The notes beneath the pieces were generated by a model, which saw only the letters and a program-made list of their open reading frames with translations, was not told the origin of the DNA and ran no database searches. The position numbers and the translations under genes were made by a program. From Streptomyces jumonjinensis (GTDB taxonomy: Bacteria; Actinomycetota; Actinomycetes; Streptomycetales; Streptomycetaceae), in contig NZ_VCLA01000145.1 of the NCBI RefSeq assembly GCF_009600885.1, positions 197,823-240,364 of the forward strand: 42,542 nt of DNA, in the 5' to 3' direction. This document shows positions 19,012 through 27,454 of the stretch, piece by piece (positions within the stretch are counted from its first letter, which is position 1; the number at the start of each line of letters is the position of its first letter).

Positions 19012-20382
19012 CTAGCTTTGGGGCGAGCGCCGGTGGAGGCGCATCGGCATGCGTTCCGGGTGGAGGATCTGCTCGGCCGCGGGCCGCACCGGCACGCCCG
19101 GCACCGAGCGCAGCCGCCAGCGCCCGGCGATCGACGCCAGCGCGAGAACGGCCTCCGTGGTGGCGAAGTCGTCCCCGATGCATTTGCGTGCCCCCACCCC
19201 GAAGGGGACACAGGCCCCCGGGGGGAGCCCCGCGGTCGAGCCGCCGGCCGCCCACCGGTCCGGCAGGAAGCGTTCCGGCTCCGCGAAGAGGTCCGGGCGG
19301 TGGTGGATGATGTACGGGCTGAACAGGATGGCCGTCCCCGGCTCGACGACGGTTCCGGCGATCTCAGCCCGCCGGACCGCGGTCCTGGTGAGCAGCCAGC
19401 CGGGAGGGTAGATGCGCAGCGTCTCGGTGACCACCCGGGCCGTGTGCTCCAGACGCGGCAGGTCCTCCCACCGGGCGAGCCTCCCTCCGAGGACGGAGTC
19501 CACTTCCGCGTGCACCCGCCGCTCCGCCTCCGGATGCGCGCTCAGCAGATGGAAGGCCCAGGACAGCACGGCGGCATTGCTCTCCCCTCCCGCGGTGAGC
19601 AGGGTGACGACCTGGTCGTGGATGAGGCGCGGGGTCACGGCGCCGTCCCCGTCCCGGGCGGCCAGCAAGGTGGAGAGCAGATCGTCGTGCGCCGCCTCGT
19701 CCCGAAGCCGTTCGGCGATGAGGTCCTCGGCGATCGAGTGCAGATGCCGCAGCGCCCTTCGATAGCGGCGGGTGGCCGGGAACGGGAGCCTCTCCCGGAT
19801 GCCGAACGGCGCGATCATATTCCGGTAGAAACCCCGGACGAAGACCGCGAGCGACGCCCGCATCTCGGTGATCACAGCGGGGGGTATCCCCTGGCTGAAG
19901 AGGCTTCTGGCGACCACCTGCACCGTGATCTGATGCAGGTCGTCGTGGAGATCCACCTCCTGGCCGTCGTGCCAGCGATCCATCTGCTCTTCGACCACAT
20001 CGCCCATGACCGTGGCGTATTCGGCCATGCGATGGCGCTGGAAGGCCCGCTGCATCAGCCGCCGCTGCTCACGGTGCTCATCGCGTGGGGAGGTGCCGAG
20101 GCCGTCCCCTCCGAGGGGGCGGAGCTTCTCGTAGAAGGGACCGCCTTTGTCGAAAGAGCGCCCGTCGAGGAGGACTTGCTGGACAAGATGCGGATGACAG
20201 AGGACATAGGCCCGCCGCCGGCCCAGCCGAATCCCGACCAGATCGCCGTATGCGGGCAGCGAGGACAGGAATTCAAGCGGCTTGCGATGGAACATCGGAA
20301 TATGCCCCAGGACAGGGAGAGCGCCGCCCGCGATTCCGGTCCTGAGAGATATTCCGGGCGTGGTGGAACGCTTATCGGTGAT
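19012..20382 (-). CDS. Cytochrome P450 (CYP183/terpenoid-hydroxylase-like), start codon unclear
   Basis: The protein is about 456 aa if it begins at the non-canonical ATC at 20382. The N-terminal GGALPVLGHIPMF and the DLVGIRLGRRRAYVLCHP region resemble pentalenene-oxygenase-type P450s. The I-helix is TAGGESNAAVLSW, with the usual Thr replaced by Asn. The ExxR motif is ETLRIYPPGW and heme-ligand C401 sits in FGVGARKCIG. No ATG, GTG or TTG lies in frame between the conserved N-terminus and far upstream; an ATC sits exactly where a start is expected (ITDKRSTTPG), 9 nt after GAGG. Either ATC is used, the start was lost by mutation, or translation begins well upstream. It diverges from the 38-aa peptide gene and probably oxidises the same product as the two P450s opposite. 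Confidence 0.85.
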   Translation of the reverse strand: MTDKRSTTPGISLRTGIAGGALPVLGHIPMFHRKPLEFLSSLPAYGDLVGIRLGRRRAYVLCHPHLVQQVLLDGRSFDKGGPFYEKLRPLGGDGLGTSPRDEHREQRRLMQRAFQRHRMAEYATVMGDVVEEQMDRWHDGQEVDLHDDLHQITVQVVARSLFSQGIPPAVITEMRASLAVFVRGFYRNMIAPFGIRERLPFPATRRYRRALRHLHSIAEDLIAERLRDEAAHDDLLSTLLAARDGDGAVTPRLIHDQVVTLLTAGGESNAAVLSWAFHLLSAHPEAERRVHAEVDSVLGGRLARWEDLPRLEHTARVVTETLRIYPPGWLLTRTAVRRAEIAGTVVEPGTAILFSPYIIHHRPDLFAEPERFLPDRWAAGGSTAGLPPGACVPFGVGARKCIGDDFATTEAVLALASIAGRWRLRSVPGVPVRPAAEQILHPERMPMRLHRRSPQS

Positions 20383-20565
20383 GGTGTCCGTCCTCGGCTC
20401 GAAGGGGCGGTCTCTCCAGCGCGGGAAGGTGCCGTGCAGCGTTCTCGGCTCAGCAACAGGGTGCCAGGAACACGGGTCCGCACAAGTGGCCCTCCCGAGT
20501 TTGGCCGAGATACGGCGAGTCCGGCCCGGCCTCCCGCCGCTTCGCCGGCGCACGGCTGGCAGATC

Positions 20566-20720
20566 CCGAACCGCCGCACACGGCGGGTGGAACCGCCGTC
20601 CACGGAACCGCCGCACACGGCGGGTCGGTACGGCTGTCCACGGAACCGCCGCACACGGACCTGTCGCCGGCGGATTCGTCGTGCACGGAACTGCCGTGCA
20701 CGGAATGGCCGTACGCGAAG
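20566..20720. repeat. Imperfect GC-rich repeat cluster
   Basis: Units built from CCGCCGCACACGGCGGGT and CACGGAACCGCC recur three to four times with variations, ending in two copies of TGCCGTGCACGGAA-like sequence. Several units are self-complementary (CCGCC...GGCGG, CCGTGCACGG), so the region can form a series of hairpins in the 5' region of the P450 transcript. Confidence 0.65.
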
Positions 20721-20784
20721 CTCTCTCCGGGGCCCGGGGATATTCCGATGACCGAGGCCGGCGAATGCGCTGACCCGTATCGTC

Positions 20785-20815
20785 TTGACGGAAAGCCGGA
20801 TCGGACTCCTAATAG
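20785..20815 (+). promoter_or_regulatory. Promoter-like element for the 38-aa peptide operon
   Basis: TTGACG (20785-20790) and TAATAG (20810-20815) are separated by 19 nt, slightly longer than ideal. The AT-rich TCCTAATAGGGA stands out in this GC-rich DNA. The peptide ATG is 80 nt downstream. Confidence 0.4.
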
Positions 20816-20894
20816 GGATGCGCGGCAGTGGAGTACTCCTGCCGGCGCTCAGTTCACCGCGAGTTCTCCATTCCGCTCAGGAGAGGACACTGCC

Positions 20895-21011
20895 ATGCGC
20901 GATGACATCGAACCGAGGGATGCCGACACACCCGAGAGCCCCTCGGATGAGTCCGTGGCCGCCCACGTGGATCAGGCGGAAGACATGATGTACGAGGACG
21001 CCAGGTGGTAA
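20895..21011 (+). CDS. 38-residue acidic peptide, candidate precursor for P450 tailoring
   Basis: The peptide opens MRDDIEPRDADTPESPSDES and ends AEDMMYEDARW. It has 13 Asp/Glu, three Arg, no Cys or Lys, and a single Tyr (33) and single Trp (38), both in the last six residues. AGGAGAGG lies 8 nt before the ATG, a strong RBS. An acidic leader followed by a short aromatic C-terminus resembles P450-modified RiPP precursors, in which P450s cross-link Tyr/Trp/His side chains. Three P450 genes surround it: one divergent, and two downstream beginning 141 nt and about 1.57 kb later. I know no family for it. An alternative is a small accessory protein of a terpenoid pathway. Function is inference from size, composition and neighbours. 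Confidence 0.65.
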   Translation: MRDDIEPRDADTPESPSDESVAAHVDQAEDMMYEDARW

Positions 21012-21152
21012 TCGCAGGTCTCTCCCGCTGATGCGCGCGGCCGTGACGGACCGTGCTTCCGGGCCGGGACCGCCGGTCCGTCACGGCCGAGCGCCGTTCC
21101 GGCGGCGCACGGCCCGCCGCGTACCCATGGGCCGTCCGGACGGGAGCGCACG

Positions 21153-22388
21153 ATGAACGCCGTACCAGCGTCCCCCGGCATCGGGACCTTCGACCAGCGG
21201 GACCCCGCCGTCTGGACCGACCCCTACCCCGTGTACGCCCGGTTCCGGGCCGCCGACCCCGTGCACTGTGTGCGGTCGGCCCCCGGGGAACCGGGGGTCT
21301 GGTACGTGTTCCGGCACGCCGATGTGCTGAAGGTGCGCCGGAGCAGAGGACTGAGCCGGGCCGCGCGCCACCGCCGCCTCTGTGCCGGGCCCGCGCCCGA
21401 CAGTCTGTTCCGCTACTCCGAGAAGCTCAGCCACTGGATGGTCGAGCGCGACGCCCCCGACCACGCGCGGCTGCGCGCCGCCGTCGCCGAGGTGTTCGCG
21501 CCCGACGCGGCCCGCGCACTCGCCGCCCGGACCGGTGAAATCGCCGACGAACTCCTCGACGGCATCGTCCCGCTGGGCCGCGCCGATCTGATGACGGCGT
21601 TCGCCTTCCCGCTTCCGCTCCTGGTCATCAGCGAGGTCATCGGCCTGCCGAGGGAGGACTGGCCGACGCTTCTGCGCTGGTCGCGGGCGTTCTCCGAATT
21701 GGAGAACCGGCGGCCCACGCTCGCCCTCTACACGGAGGCCGGCGACGCGATCGACGCCTTCGACGCCTATCTCCGCGAGCTGCTCGGCCACCGCCGCCGG
21801 GGGCCGCGCCGCGACGACGCCCTCGGCCGGGTGCTCGACGCACGCCGGCGGGGCGCCCTGACCGAGGACGACGCCGTCGGCACCCTCATGCTGCTGCTCT
21901 TCGCGGGCCATGAGACCACCGCGAATCTCATCGGCAACGGCGTGCACACCCTGCTGAGCCACCCCGGCCAACTGAGGCTTCTACGGGAGCGCCCCGGGCT
22001 GATGGAGTCCGCCGTCGAGGAGATGCTGCGCTACGAGAGCCCGGTCCAGACCGTGAGCATCGGGCATGTCCGCGAGCCGTTCACCCTCGGCGGCAGAACA
22101 CTGCTGCCGGGCGACCGGGTGATGCCGGTACTGGGGTCCGCCAACCGCGACGAGAGAGTCTTCAGCGCACCGGACCGCTTCGACATCACCCGGAGCGATC
22201 TGCGGCACGCGGCCTTCGGCACGGGCGTCCACACCTGTCTCGGGGCGATGCTGGCACGGGTCGAGGGACGGGCGGCCTTCTCGGCCCTGCTGCGCCGGCT
22301 GCCCGGTCTGCGGGCCGGCGACGCGCCCGCCCGATGGCGGGAGGGTCTGCTCACCCGTGAACTCGCCGAACTGCCCGTGACGTTCTGA
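21153..22388 (+). CDS. Cytochrome P450 (CYP107/105-like)
   Basis: This 411-aa soluble bacterial P450 has the I-helix FAGHETTANLIG, ExxR motif EEMLRYESPVQ and heme-ligand C362 in AFGTGVHTCLGAMLAR. The N-terminal DPAVWTDPYPVYARFR is typical of actinobacterial natural-product P450s. The acid-alcohol pair in the I-helix is intact, unlike the divergent P450. ATG 21153 follows GGGAG. It lies 141 nt after the 38-aa peptide gene. Possible jobs are peptide aromatic cross-linking or hydroxylation of a terpenoid; the sequence does not decide. Confidence 0.93.
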   Translation: MNAVPASPGIGTFDQRDPAVWTDPYPVYARFRAADPVHCVRSAPGEPGVWYVFRHADVLKVRRSRGLSRAARHRRLCAGPAPDSLFRYSEKLSHWMVERDAPDHARLRAAVAEVFAPDAARALAARTGEIADELLDGIVPLGRADLMTAFAFPLPLLVISEVIGLPREDWPTLLRWSRAFSELENRRPTLALYTEAGDAIDAFDAYLRELLGHRRRGPRRDDALGRVLDARRRGALTEDDAVGTLMLLLFAGHETTANLIGNGVHTLLSHPGQLRLLRERPGLMESAVEEMLRYESPVQTVSIGHVREPFTLGGRTLLPGDRVMPVLGSANRDERVFSAPDRFDITRSDLRHAAFGTGVHTCLGAMLARVEGRAAFSALLRRLPGLRAGDAPARWREGLLTRELAELPVTF

Positions 22389-22577
22389 CCGGACCGGACC
22401 GGCTGCGGACCGGCTGCGGACCAGCGCATCCGTCCGTACCGACCGTACCGTCTGCGCCGACCATACCGATCGCGCCGGCCGCGCCGACCGCACTGTCCGT
22501 ACCGACCACACCGCCGAGCCACGGCCCGCACACCGGCATCCGTACACCCGACGATGACGATACGGAGGGACCCAGCG

Positions 22578-23963
22578 ATGACAGCGCGGTCCGAGCAACC
22601 GGGCCCACGGCCGCACCCCCGCATCCCCCGGGCTACAGGACTGCCCTGGCTCGGCCCCCTGCCGCAGCTGCTGCGCGACGGCTTCGGCTATCTGCTCGAA
22701 GCACGCCGGCGATACGGCGACGTCTACCGGCTCGACATCGGCGGACTGCGCACCGTGGTGCTCAACCACCCCCGCCAGCTGCGCCATGTCCACCTCGACC
22801 GCGCCGCCGCGTATCACCGACAGGGCCCTCTCTTCGAGCAGATGCGCCGCGTCACCGGCAACGGTCTGGCGGTCAGCCAGGGCGAGATCTGGCGGACCCA
22901 GCGACGGCGGGTCCAGCCGCTCTTCCACCATGACCGGCTGGCGGCTGTCCACCGACTGCTGGATACGGCGGCCGACGAGCAGATGCCGCTGTTCGAACGG
23001 GCCGCCCGCACCGGAACCCCGGTGGCCCTCGGCCCGCTGCTGGCGCGTACGACCATGAAGATGACCGTGCGGGCGGTCTTCGGCTCGGGCATCCCCGACG
23101 CCACCGTCGACCGGATCTGCCCGGACATGGAGTACGCCGTCTCCTACGTCGTCCTGGCGACGCTGATGAGCCCGCTGCCGCGCTGGGCCCCCCGCCCCGG
23201 CGACCGGCGGTTCGAGCAGGCGATACAGCGGCTGGACGCCCTGCTCACCCAGGTCGTCGCCGAACGCAGACGGGCCGGGGAGCGGGATCCCGGAGATCTG
23301 ATCGCGATGCTGACGGCGAGCGAGGACGACGCGGGAGAGCGTATGACCGCCCGTCAGGTCCGCGATGAGACCATGACGCTCTTCCTCGCCGGGTACGAGA
23401 CCACCGCGCTGGCGCTGACCTGGGCCGCGCACTTCCTCTCCACCCATCCGGCGAGCATGGCCAGAGTCGGTGAGGAGGCGGACCTCGCCGGTGGCGCGGG
23501 CGGGGGCGGCGCCTTCGACGCACACCGGCTCCCGTACACCGGGGCGGTGTGGGACGAGACGCTGCGGCTGACCCCGCCGATCTGGTGGAACCCCCGGTGG
23601 GCGGTCGAGGACGACGAGATCGACGGATATCCCATCCCGGCCGGGACCGCGGTGACGCCGCTCGCCTTCGTGGCGCAGCGCCACCCCGAGGTGTGGGAGC
23701 GACCGCACCGCTTCGATCCGGACCGGGTCGCCGCCGCGCGCGGGATACGCCGCCGCCCCCAGGGGGAGTGGATGCCGTTCGGGCTGGGGCGCGACCACTG
23801 CGTAGGCCGTGAGCTGGCGAATCTGGAGGCACGGATCGTGCTGTCGAAGCTGGCGCAGCGCTTCCGGCTGGTCGCGGACCCCGCGCACCGGGTGCGGCCG
23901 GTGCCGCTGGGCACCCTGCGCCCCCGGCACGGGATACGCGTCCGGCTGGAGCCCCGCCGATGA
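22578..23963 (+). CDS. Cytochrome P450 (class resembling terpenoid/fatty-acid hydroxylases)
   Basis: This 461-aa P450 has an N-terminal proline-rich hinge leading into GLPWLGPLPQLLRDGFGYLL. The I-helix is LAGYETTALALTW, the ExxR motif ETLRLTPPIWW and the heme-ligand C408 lies in PFGLGRDHCVGRELAN. A short GGAGGGG run (around residue 315) is a small low-complexity expansion between helices. ATG 22578 is 8 nt after GGAGGG. The 189-nt gap before it is rich in CCGTACCGACC-like repeats. It belongs to the same broad P450 type as the divergent gene at 19012-20382, suggesting two related oxidations. Confidence 0.92.
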   Translation: MTARSEQPGPRPHPRIPRATGLPWLGPLPQLLRDGFGYLLEARRRYGDVYRLDIGGLRTVVLNHPRQLRHVHLDRAAAYHRQGPLFEQMRRVTGNGLAVSQGEIWRTQRRRVQPLFHHDRLAAVHRLLDTAADEQMPLFERAARTGTPVALGPLLARTTMKMTVRAVFGSGIPDATVDRICPDMEYAVSYVVLATLMSPLPRWAPRPGDRRFEQAIQRLDALLTQVVAERRRAGERDPGDLIAMLTASEDDAGERMTARQVRDETMTLFLAGYETTALALTWAAHFLSTHPASMARVGEEADLAGGAGGGGAFDAHRLPYTGAVWDETLRLTPPIWWNPRWAVEDDEIDGYPIPAGTAVTPLAFVAQRHPEVWERPHRFDPDRVAAARGIRRRPQGEWMPFGLGRDHCVGRELANLEARIVLSKLAQRFRLVADPAHRVRPVPLGTLRPRHGIRVRLEPRR

Positions 23964-24057
23964 GACCGTCAGGGACCTGGAGTCGGAGCCGGACCTGGAG
24001 CCGGACCTGGACCCGGAGTCGGAGTCGGGATCGGGTCCGGCGCGCGGAGGCCGCGGG

Positions 24058-25125
24058 GTGACCGGGCGTACCGCCGCCACCCTGGCCGGTCGGCTCGCCG
24101 CGATCGCCCCCCACCTGCCGGACGCGCTGCTGCCCCGCCCGGCATACCAGGCCGCCCGCACCGCCGCCGGGCTGCTCCCCGAGGCGGCGAGCCGGTTCTT
24201 CGGCCTGGAGTGCGGGCTGGGGGCGGGTGCGGAGCGGCTGGGCTTTCTGGCCTGCGTCTCCCGGGGGGAGGGCGCGGCACTGGCACGGACCCCCATTCCG
24301 CCCGCACTGGACGACGCGGGTGCGCGGACCTGGGCGGCGCTGCGGCGGTTCGCGGCGGAGTGGGACCGTCCGGGCTCGCCGCACCACCGGTCCGTGCTCA
24401 ACCTGTGGCTGGAGTTCGATCTCGAAGGCGCCGCCGTCTGCCGGACGCCCAGCGCCTTCCTCGGGGCACGCGGCGTCCTGGGGGCGGACCAGAAGCCGGC
24501 GGCACATCTGCTGGCCGGGCGGCTGGAGGAGCTCACCCGCTCGCGCCTCGCCCCCGGCACCCGCGCCTGTCTCGCCCGGTGTCTGGCCCCGCTGCCAGCC
24601 GGCGCCGGGATCTTCCAGGCCGGTCTGATGAGCTCCCGTACGCCCTCGGCGCTGCGGATCTGTGTGACCGGGCTCCGTCACCAGGACATCGTCCCCTATG
24701 CGCGTGCGGCGGGCTGGCCCGGCGACTCCGCGCGGGCCGGACGGCTGGTGGCCGGGGCCGGCGCGGCCACCGACCGGATCGACGTGGATCTCGATCTGAC
24801 CGAGGAGGTGGGGCCCACACTGGGGCTGGAGCTGTCGTTCGTCCCCAAGAGACGGCCCGGGCGCGAGCCGCGGTGGGCGCGTCTGGTCGACGAGCTGGTG
24901 CGTACGGGCCTGTCCACCCGGCCCGCGGGCGACGCGCTCCTCGGCTTCGCCGGGCACGACAGGATCGAGCCGTCGCCGGCCGCCGGGCCCGGCGGCCGGA
25001 TCGAGGTCCTCGCCCGGGGGCTGAACCATCTCAAGCTCACGCTCCGCCCGGACGGCGGCTGTTCGGCGAAAGCGTATCTGTCGGTACGTCATCTCTCCTG
25101 GCCCGCCGACCGGGTGACGGGATGA
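24058..25125 (+). CDS. Conserved-looking protein of unknown family in P450 operon
   Basis: This 355-aa protein is one I cannot assign. Notable segments are FFGLECGLGAGAERLGFLAC, WDRPGSPHHRSVLNLWLEFD, RIDVDLDLTEEVGPTLGLEL and, near the end, GLNHLKLTLRPDGGCSAKAY followed by LSVRHLSW. There is no signal peptide or membrane segment, and no DDxxD, Rossmann or other cofactor motif. Alternating hydrophobic strands in the C-terminal half suggest an alpha/beta barrel-like fold. GTG 24058 has GGAGG 7 nt upstream; the frame is open further up but only through an acidic LESEPDLEPDLDPESES repeat without a start codon. The stop overlaps the next gene's ATG (ATGA). Tight coupling to an FAD oxidoreductase and a cyclase-like protein suggests a core biosynthetic role. 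Confidence 0.8.
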   Translation: MTGRTAATLAGRLAAIAPHLPDALLPRPAYQAARTAAGLLPEAASRFFGLECGLGAGAERLGFLACVSRGEGAALARTPIPPALDDAGARTWAALRRFAAEWDRPGSPHHRSVLNLWLEFDLEGAAVCRTPSAFLGARGVLGADQKPAAHLLAGRLEELTRSRLAPGTRACLARCLAPLPAGAGIFQAGLMSSRTPSALRICVTGLRHQDIVPYARAAGWPGDSARAGRLVAGAGAATDRIDVDLDLTEEVGPTLGLELSFVPKRRPGREPRWARLVDELVRTGLSTRPAGDALLGFAGHDRIEPSPAAGPGGRIEVLARGLNHLKLTLRPDGGCSAKAYLSVRHLSWPADRVTG

Positions 25126-26366
25126 CGGCGCACCGCGCCGCGGCGCTCGACGAGGGCCGGATCCTCGATGCGGTCGTCGTCGGCGCGGGGCTGGCGGGCC
25201 TGCGCGCGGCCCACGCGCTCCGCGACCTGGATGTGGCGGTCCTCGAACGGGAGGACCGCCCGGGCGGCCGGGTCCTGACCGAGCACCACGGCGGATACGT
25301 CTTCGACCTCGGCGCCGTCCTGCCGTACCGGGCCGCCGACGCGCCGTCCGGTTTCACCCCCGGCCCCGTCCGGCCGGGGTTCTCCCGGCTCGCGCTGGTC
25401 CTCGCCGGCCGTCCGCACCTCGGGGCCGACCCACGGCGGTGTCTGAGCGCCTGCGGCCAGGAGAAGCCGTCGCCGCCCGTCCTCGAAGCGCTCTTCCAGC
25501 GGATCCATGTGGGGTCGCCGGCCGCGTACCTGCCCTGCCGGACCCGGGACGCCTTCCTCCCGTACTCCACCGGATTCCGCCGGGCGGGCAACGGGGAACT
25601 GGTACGGGCGCAGCTGCACGGCGCGGCGCGGACGCCGATCGTGTACGGCGCCGCCGCCGAGCGGGTGGACCGACGCGGCGGCCTCGTCCGCGTCCACTGC
25701 CGTGACGCCGCCGGAGTACCGCGGACGGTGCGCGCCAGGGCCGCGGTGGTGGCCACCACCGGCCTGACGGCACGCGACCTCCTGGCGCGGGCCGCGCCGA
25801 CCGAGGTCTCCCGCGCCTTCCTCGCCTCGCTGCGCTACGGGCCGGCGACCGTCTGCGCGCTCGCCGTCCGCGCCCGGCCCCGGCTGCCCTGGGCATACGC
25901 CGTCACCCCCGAGCTGCCTGCCACGATGGTGCTCCAGCGGGACATGGGGCCCGGGGCGGGAACCGTGTTCCAGGCGTACTTCATGGCGCACAAGTCGGCC
26001 CCGGCCGCCGCCCTGGACGATGACGAGCTCCGCGACCGCACCGCCGGTCTGCTGCGCGGCCTCGGCCTCTGGGACGGCGACGGCGATGGCGACGGCGACG
26101 GCGTTCTCGCCCACGGCGTCCGGCGCTGGCCCGCCGCCGGGGTCATCATCGCGCCGGAGAGCTACCGGTCATGGAATCCCGCCGTCCGCCGTCCGCTGCC
26201 CGGGGTCTTCCTCGCCGGTGACTACGTCGACGTACGGTCCGGCTGTCCGCTTCCGTACGGGATGACCGCCGCGATCGCCTCCGGACGGGAGGCGGCGGCC
26301 GACGTTCGCGCGTACCTCCACGCCTCCCCTCTCCCCGATCTCCCCGACAGGAGCCCCCGTGTCTGA
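25122..26366 (+). CDS. FAD-dependent oxidoreductase (amine oxidase/desaturase-like)
   Basis: This 414-aa flavoprotein has an N-terminal Rossmann motif AVVVGAGLAGLRAAHAL (GxGxxG at 21-26) and LEREDRPGGRV binding the ADP ribose. The closing FAD motif is GVFLAGDYVDVRSGCPLPYG. The layout matches the amine-oxidase/protoporphyrinogen-oxidase/carotenoid-desaturase superfamily; substrate unknown. A GDGDGDGDGDG run around residues 318-328 is a hexanucleotide expansion in a surface loop. The ATG overlaps the stop of the unknown protein upstream, and the gene end overlaps the GTG of the toroid gene by 8 nt, so all three are co-translated. Confidence 0.9.
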   Translation: MTAHRAAALDEGRILDAVVVGAGLAGLRAAHALRDLDVAVLEREDRPGGRVLTEHHGGYVFDLGAVLPYRAADAPSGFTPGPVRPGFSRLALVLAGRPHLGADPRRCLSACGQEKPSPPVLEALFQRIHVGSPAAYLPCRTRDAFLPYSTGFRRAGNGELVRAQLHGAARTPIVYGAAAERVDRRGGLVRVHCRDAAGVPRTVRARAAVVATTGLTARDLLARAAPTEVSRAFLASLRYGPATVCALAVRARPRLPWAYAVTPELPATMVLQRDMGPGAGTVFQAYFMAHKSAPAAALDDDELRDRTAGLLRGLGLWDGDGDGDGDGVLAHGVRRWPAAGVIIAPESYRSWNPAVRRPLPGVFLAGDYVDVRSGCPLPYGMTAAIASGREAAADVRAYLHASPLPDLPDRSPRV

Positions 26367-27270
26367 CGCCGAACCGCTGACCGAGGCGAGCGTCTACGAG
26401 ATAGGCGGCGAACGGCCCCGGCTGGTCAGAACGCGTGCCGAGGGAACGGTGGCGTTCTACGGACTCGTCCTCCAGTCGCGGCCGGACGACGGCGCCCTCG
26501 CGTCCGCACTGCTGGACCGTGCGGTGGACTCGCTCTGGGAGTACGACCGAGGGTACGGGGTGACCCCGGAGGACAGCTGTCTGGTGCTGGACGGGCTGCT
26601 GGCGGCGGGTGTGCCCGCGCGGCGGCTGCGGGCGAGCGCCGCGCGTCTGGTGGATCTCTTCTACGATCCCGGGGCCGGGGCCTTCCGCAGTCTGTCGGAG
26701 CACCGGCACGGCCGGCCGTCCCTGGCCCGGGGCCGGGCGGCGTACTGGGAGGGGCCCGGCCTCGACGCCACCGCGCAGGCCGGCTGGGCGCTCCAGCGCA
26801 TCGCGGCGGACGCCTATCCCCGGCAGATCGCGGCCTGCCGGGCGGCGGTCGCCGCCCGGCAGCGGGAGAACGGGAGCTGGCTCAGCCGCTGGTATCCGTC
26901 GCCGTACGTCGCCACGTACTACTGCGCCAGGCTGCTGTCCGGACCGGCGGGCGCGTATGAGCATGAGCTGAAGCGGGCGGCCGACTGGATCGGGGCGGAG
27001 CAGCGCGCGGACGGCTCCTGGGAGGGCGGCGTCATCTCCACGGCGGCGGCCGTGCTCTCCCTCGCGCTGCTGGGGCGCGATCCGCGGCGGCGGGAGCGGG
27101 GGCTCCATTGGCTGCTCCGCCGCGACGAGGGAGGAGGGCGCTGGCGGGGTGAGCCGGTGCTCTACTTCTGGTTCGACTTCCCGGACGGCCGGCGGCTGTT
27201 CCACCACAGCCAGGACCGGGGGCGGATCACCACGGCCTGGGCCGGGCTGGCCCTGGCCACGCGGGGGTGA
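26359..27270 (+). CDS. Small terpenoid-cyclase-like (alpha/alpha toroid) protein
   Basis: This 303-aa protein is built of helical repeats like the prenyltransferase/squalene-oxidase-repeat family. Two QW-type motifs are visible, QRENGSW (168-174) and QRADGSW (215-221), plus shorter GRWRGEPVLYFW and TTAWAGLALA segments. The catalytic DxDD motif of class II terpene cyclases is missing; the corresponding loop may be TPEDSCLVLDGL (69-80). It is therefore about half the length of squalene-hopene cyclase and may be a non-canonical cyclase, a binding scaffold or a degenerate subunit. GTG 26359 overlaps the FAD gene. It is the last gene of the operon; a short GCGCC-CTTC-GGCGC hairpin follows at 27272-27285. 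Confidence 0.82.
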   Translation: MSDAEPLTEASVYEIGGERPRLVRTRAEGTVAFYGLVLQSRPDDGALASALLDRAVDSLWEYDRGYGVTPEDSCLVLDGLLAAGVPARRLRASAARLVDLFYDPGAGAFRSLSEHRHGRPSLARGRAAYWEGPGLDATAQAGWALQRIAADAYPRQIAACRAAVAARQRENGSWLSRWYPSPYVATYYCARLLSGPAGAYEHELKRAADWIGAEQRADGSWEGGVISTAAAVLSLALLGRDPRRRERGLHWLLRRDEGGGRWRGEPVLYFWFDFPDGRRLFHHSQDRGRITTAWAGLALATRG

Positions 27271-27454
27271 GGCGCCCTTCGGCGCGCGGAGGGGAGGGCT
27301 GTCCTGCCGACGGGGTCGGAAGGGCTTGGTGGGCGGGTACTCGCCGTCGAGGGTGAACGCCGACGGCTTCGTCGACAAGGGCAAGCGGGGGTCGTCGTGC
27401 TGCGATCCACCAGCCTCGCCCTGGACGACCGCGACGTCCGTGTCAATCAGCTCG

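Larger units (their letters stand above)
20383..20894. promoter_or_regulatory. Divergent region with repeats between P450 and 38-aa peptide gene
   Basis: This 512-bp gap contains a cluster of imperfect GC-rich repeats (20566-20720) and a promoter-like element for the peptide gene (20785-20815). Open frames through the repeats look like chance extensions of the P450 frame. Confidence 0.5.

Noticed and set aside
20566..20720. Considered the repeat cluster as a transposon end or attachment site
   Set aside because: No transposase or integrase, no target duplication and no tRNA gene is seen nearby.
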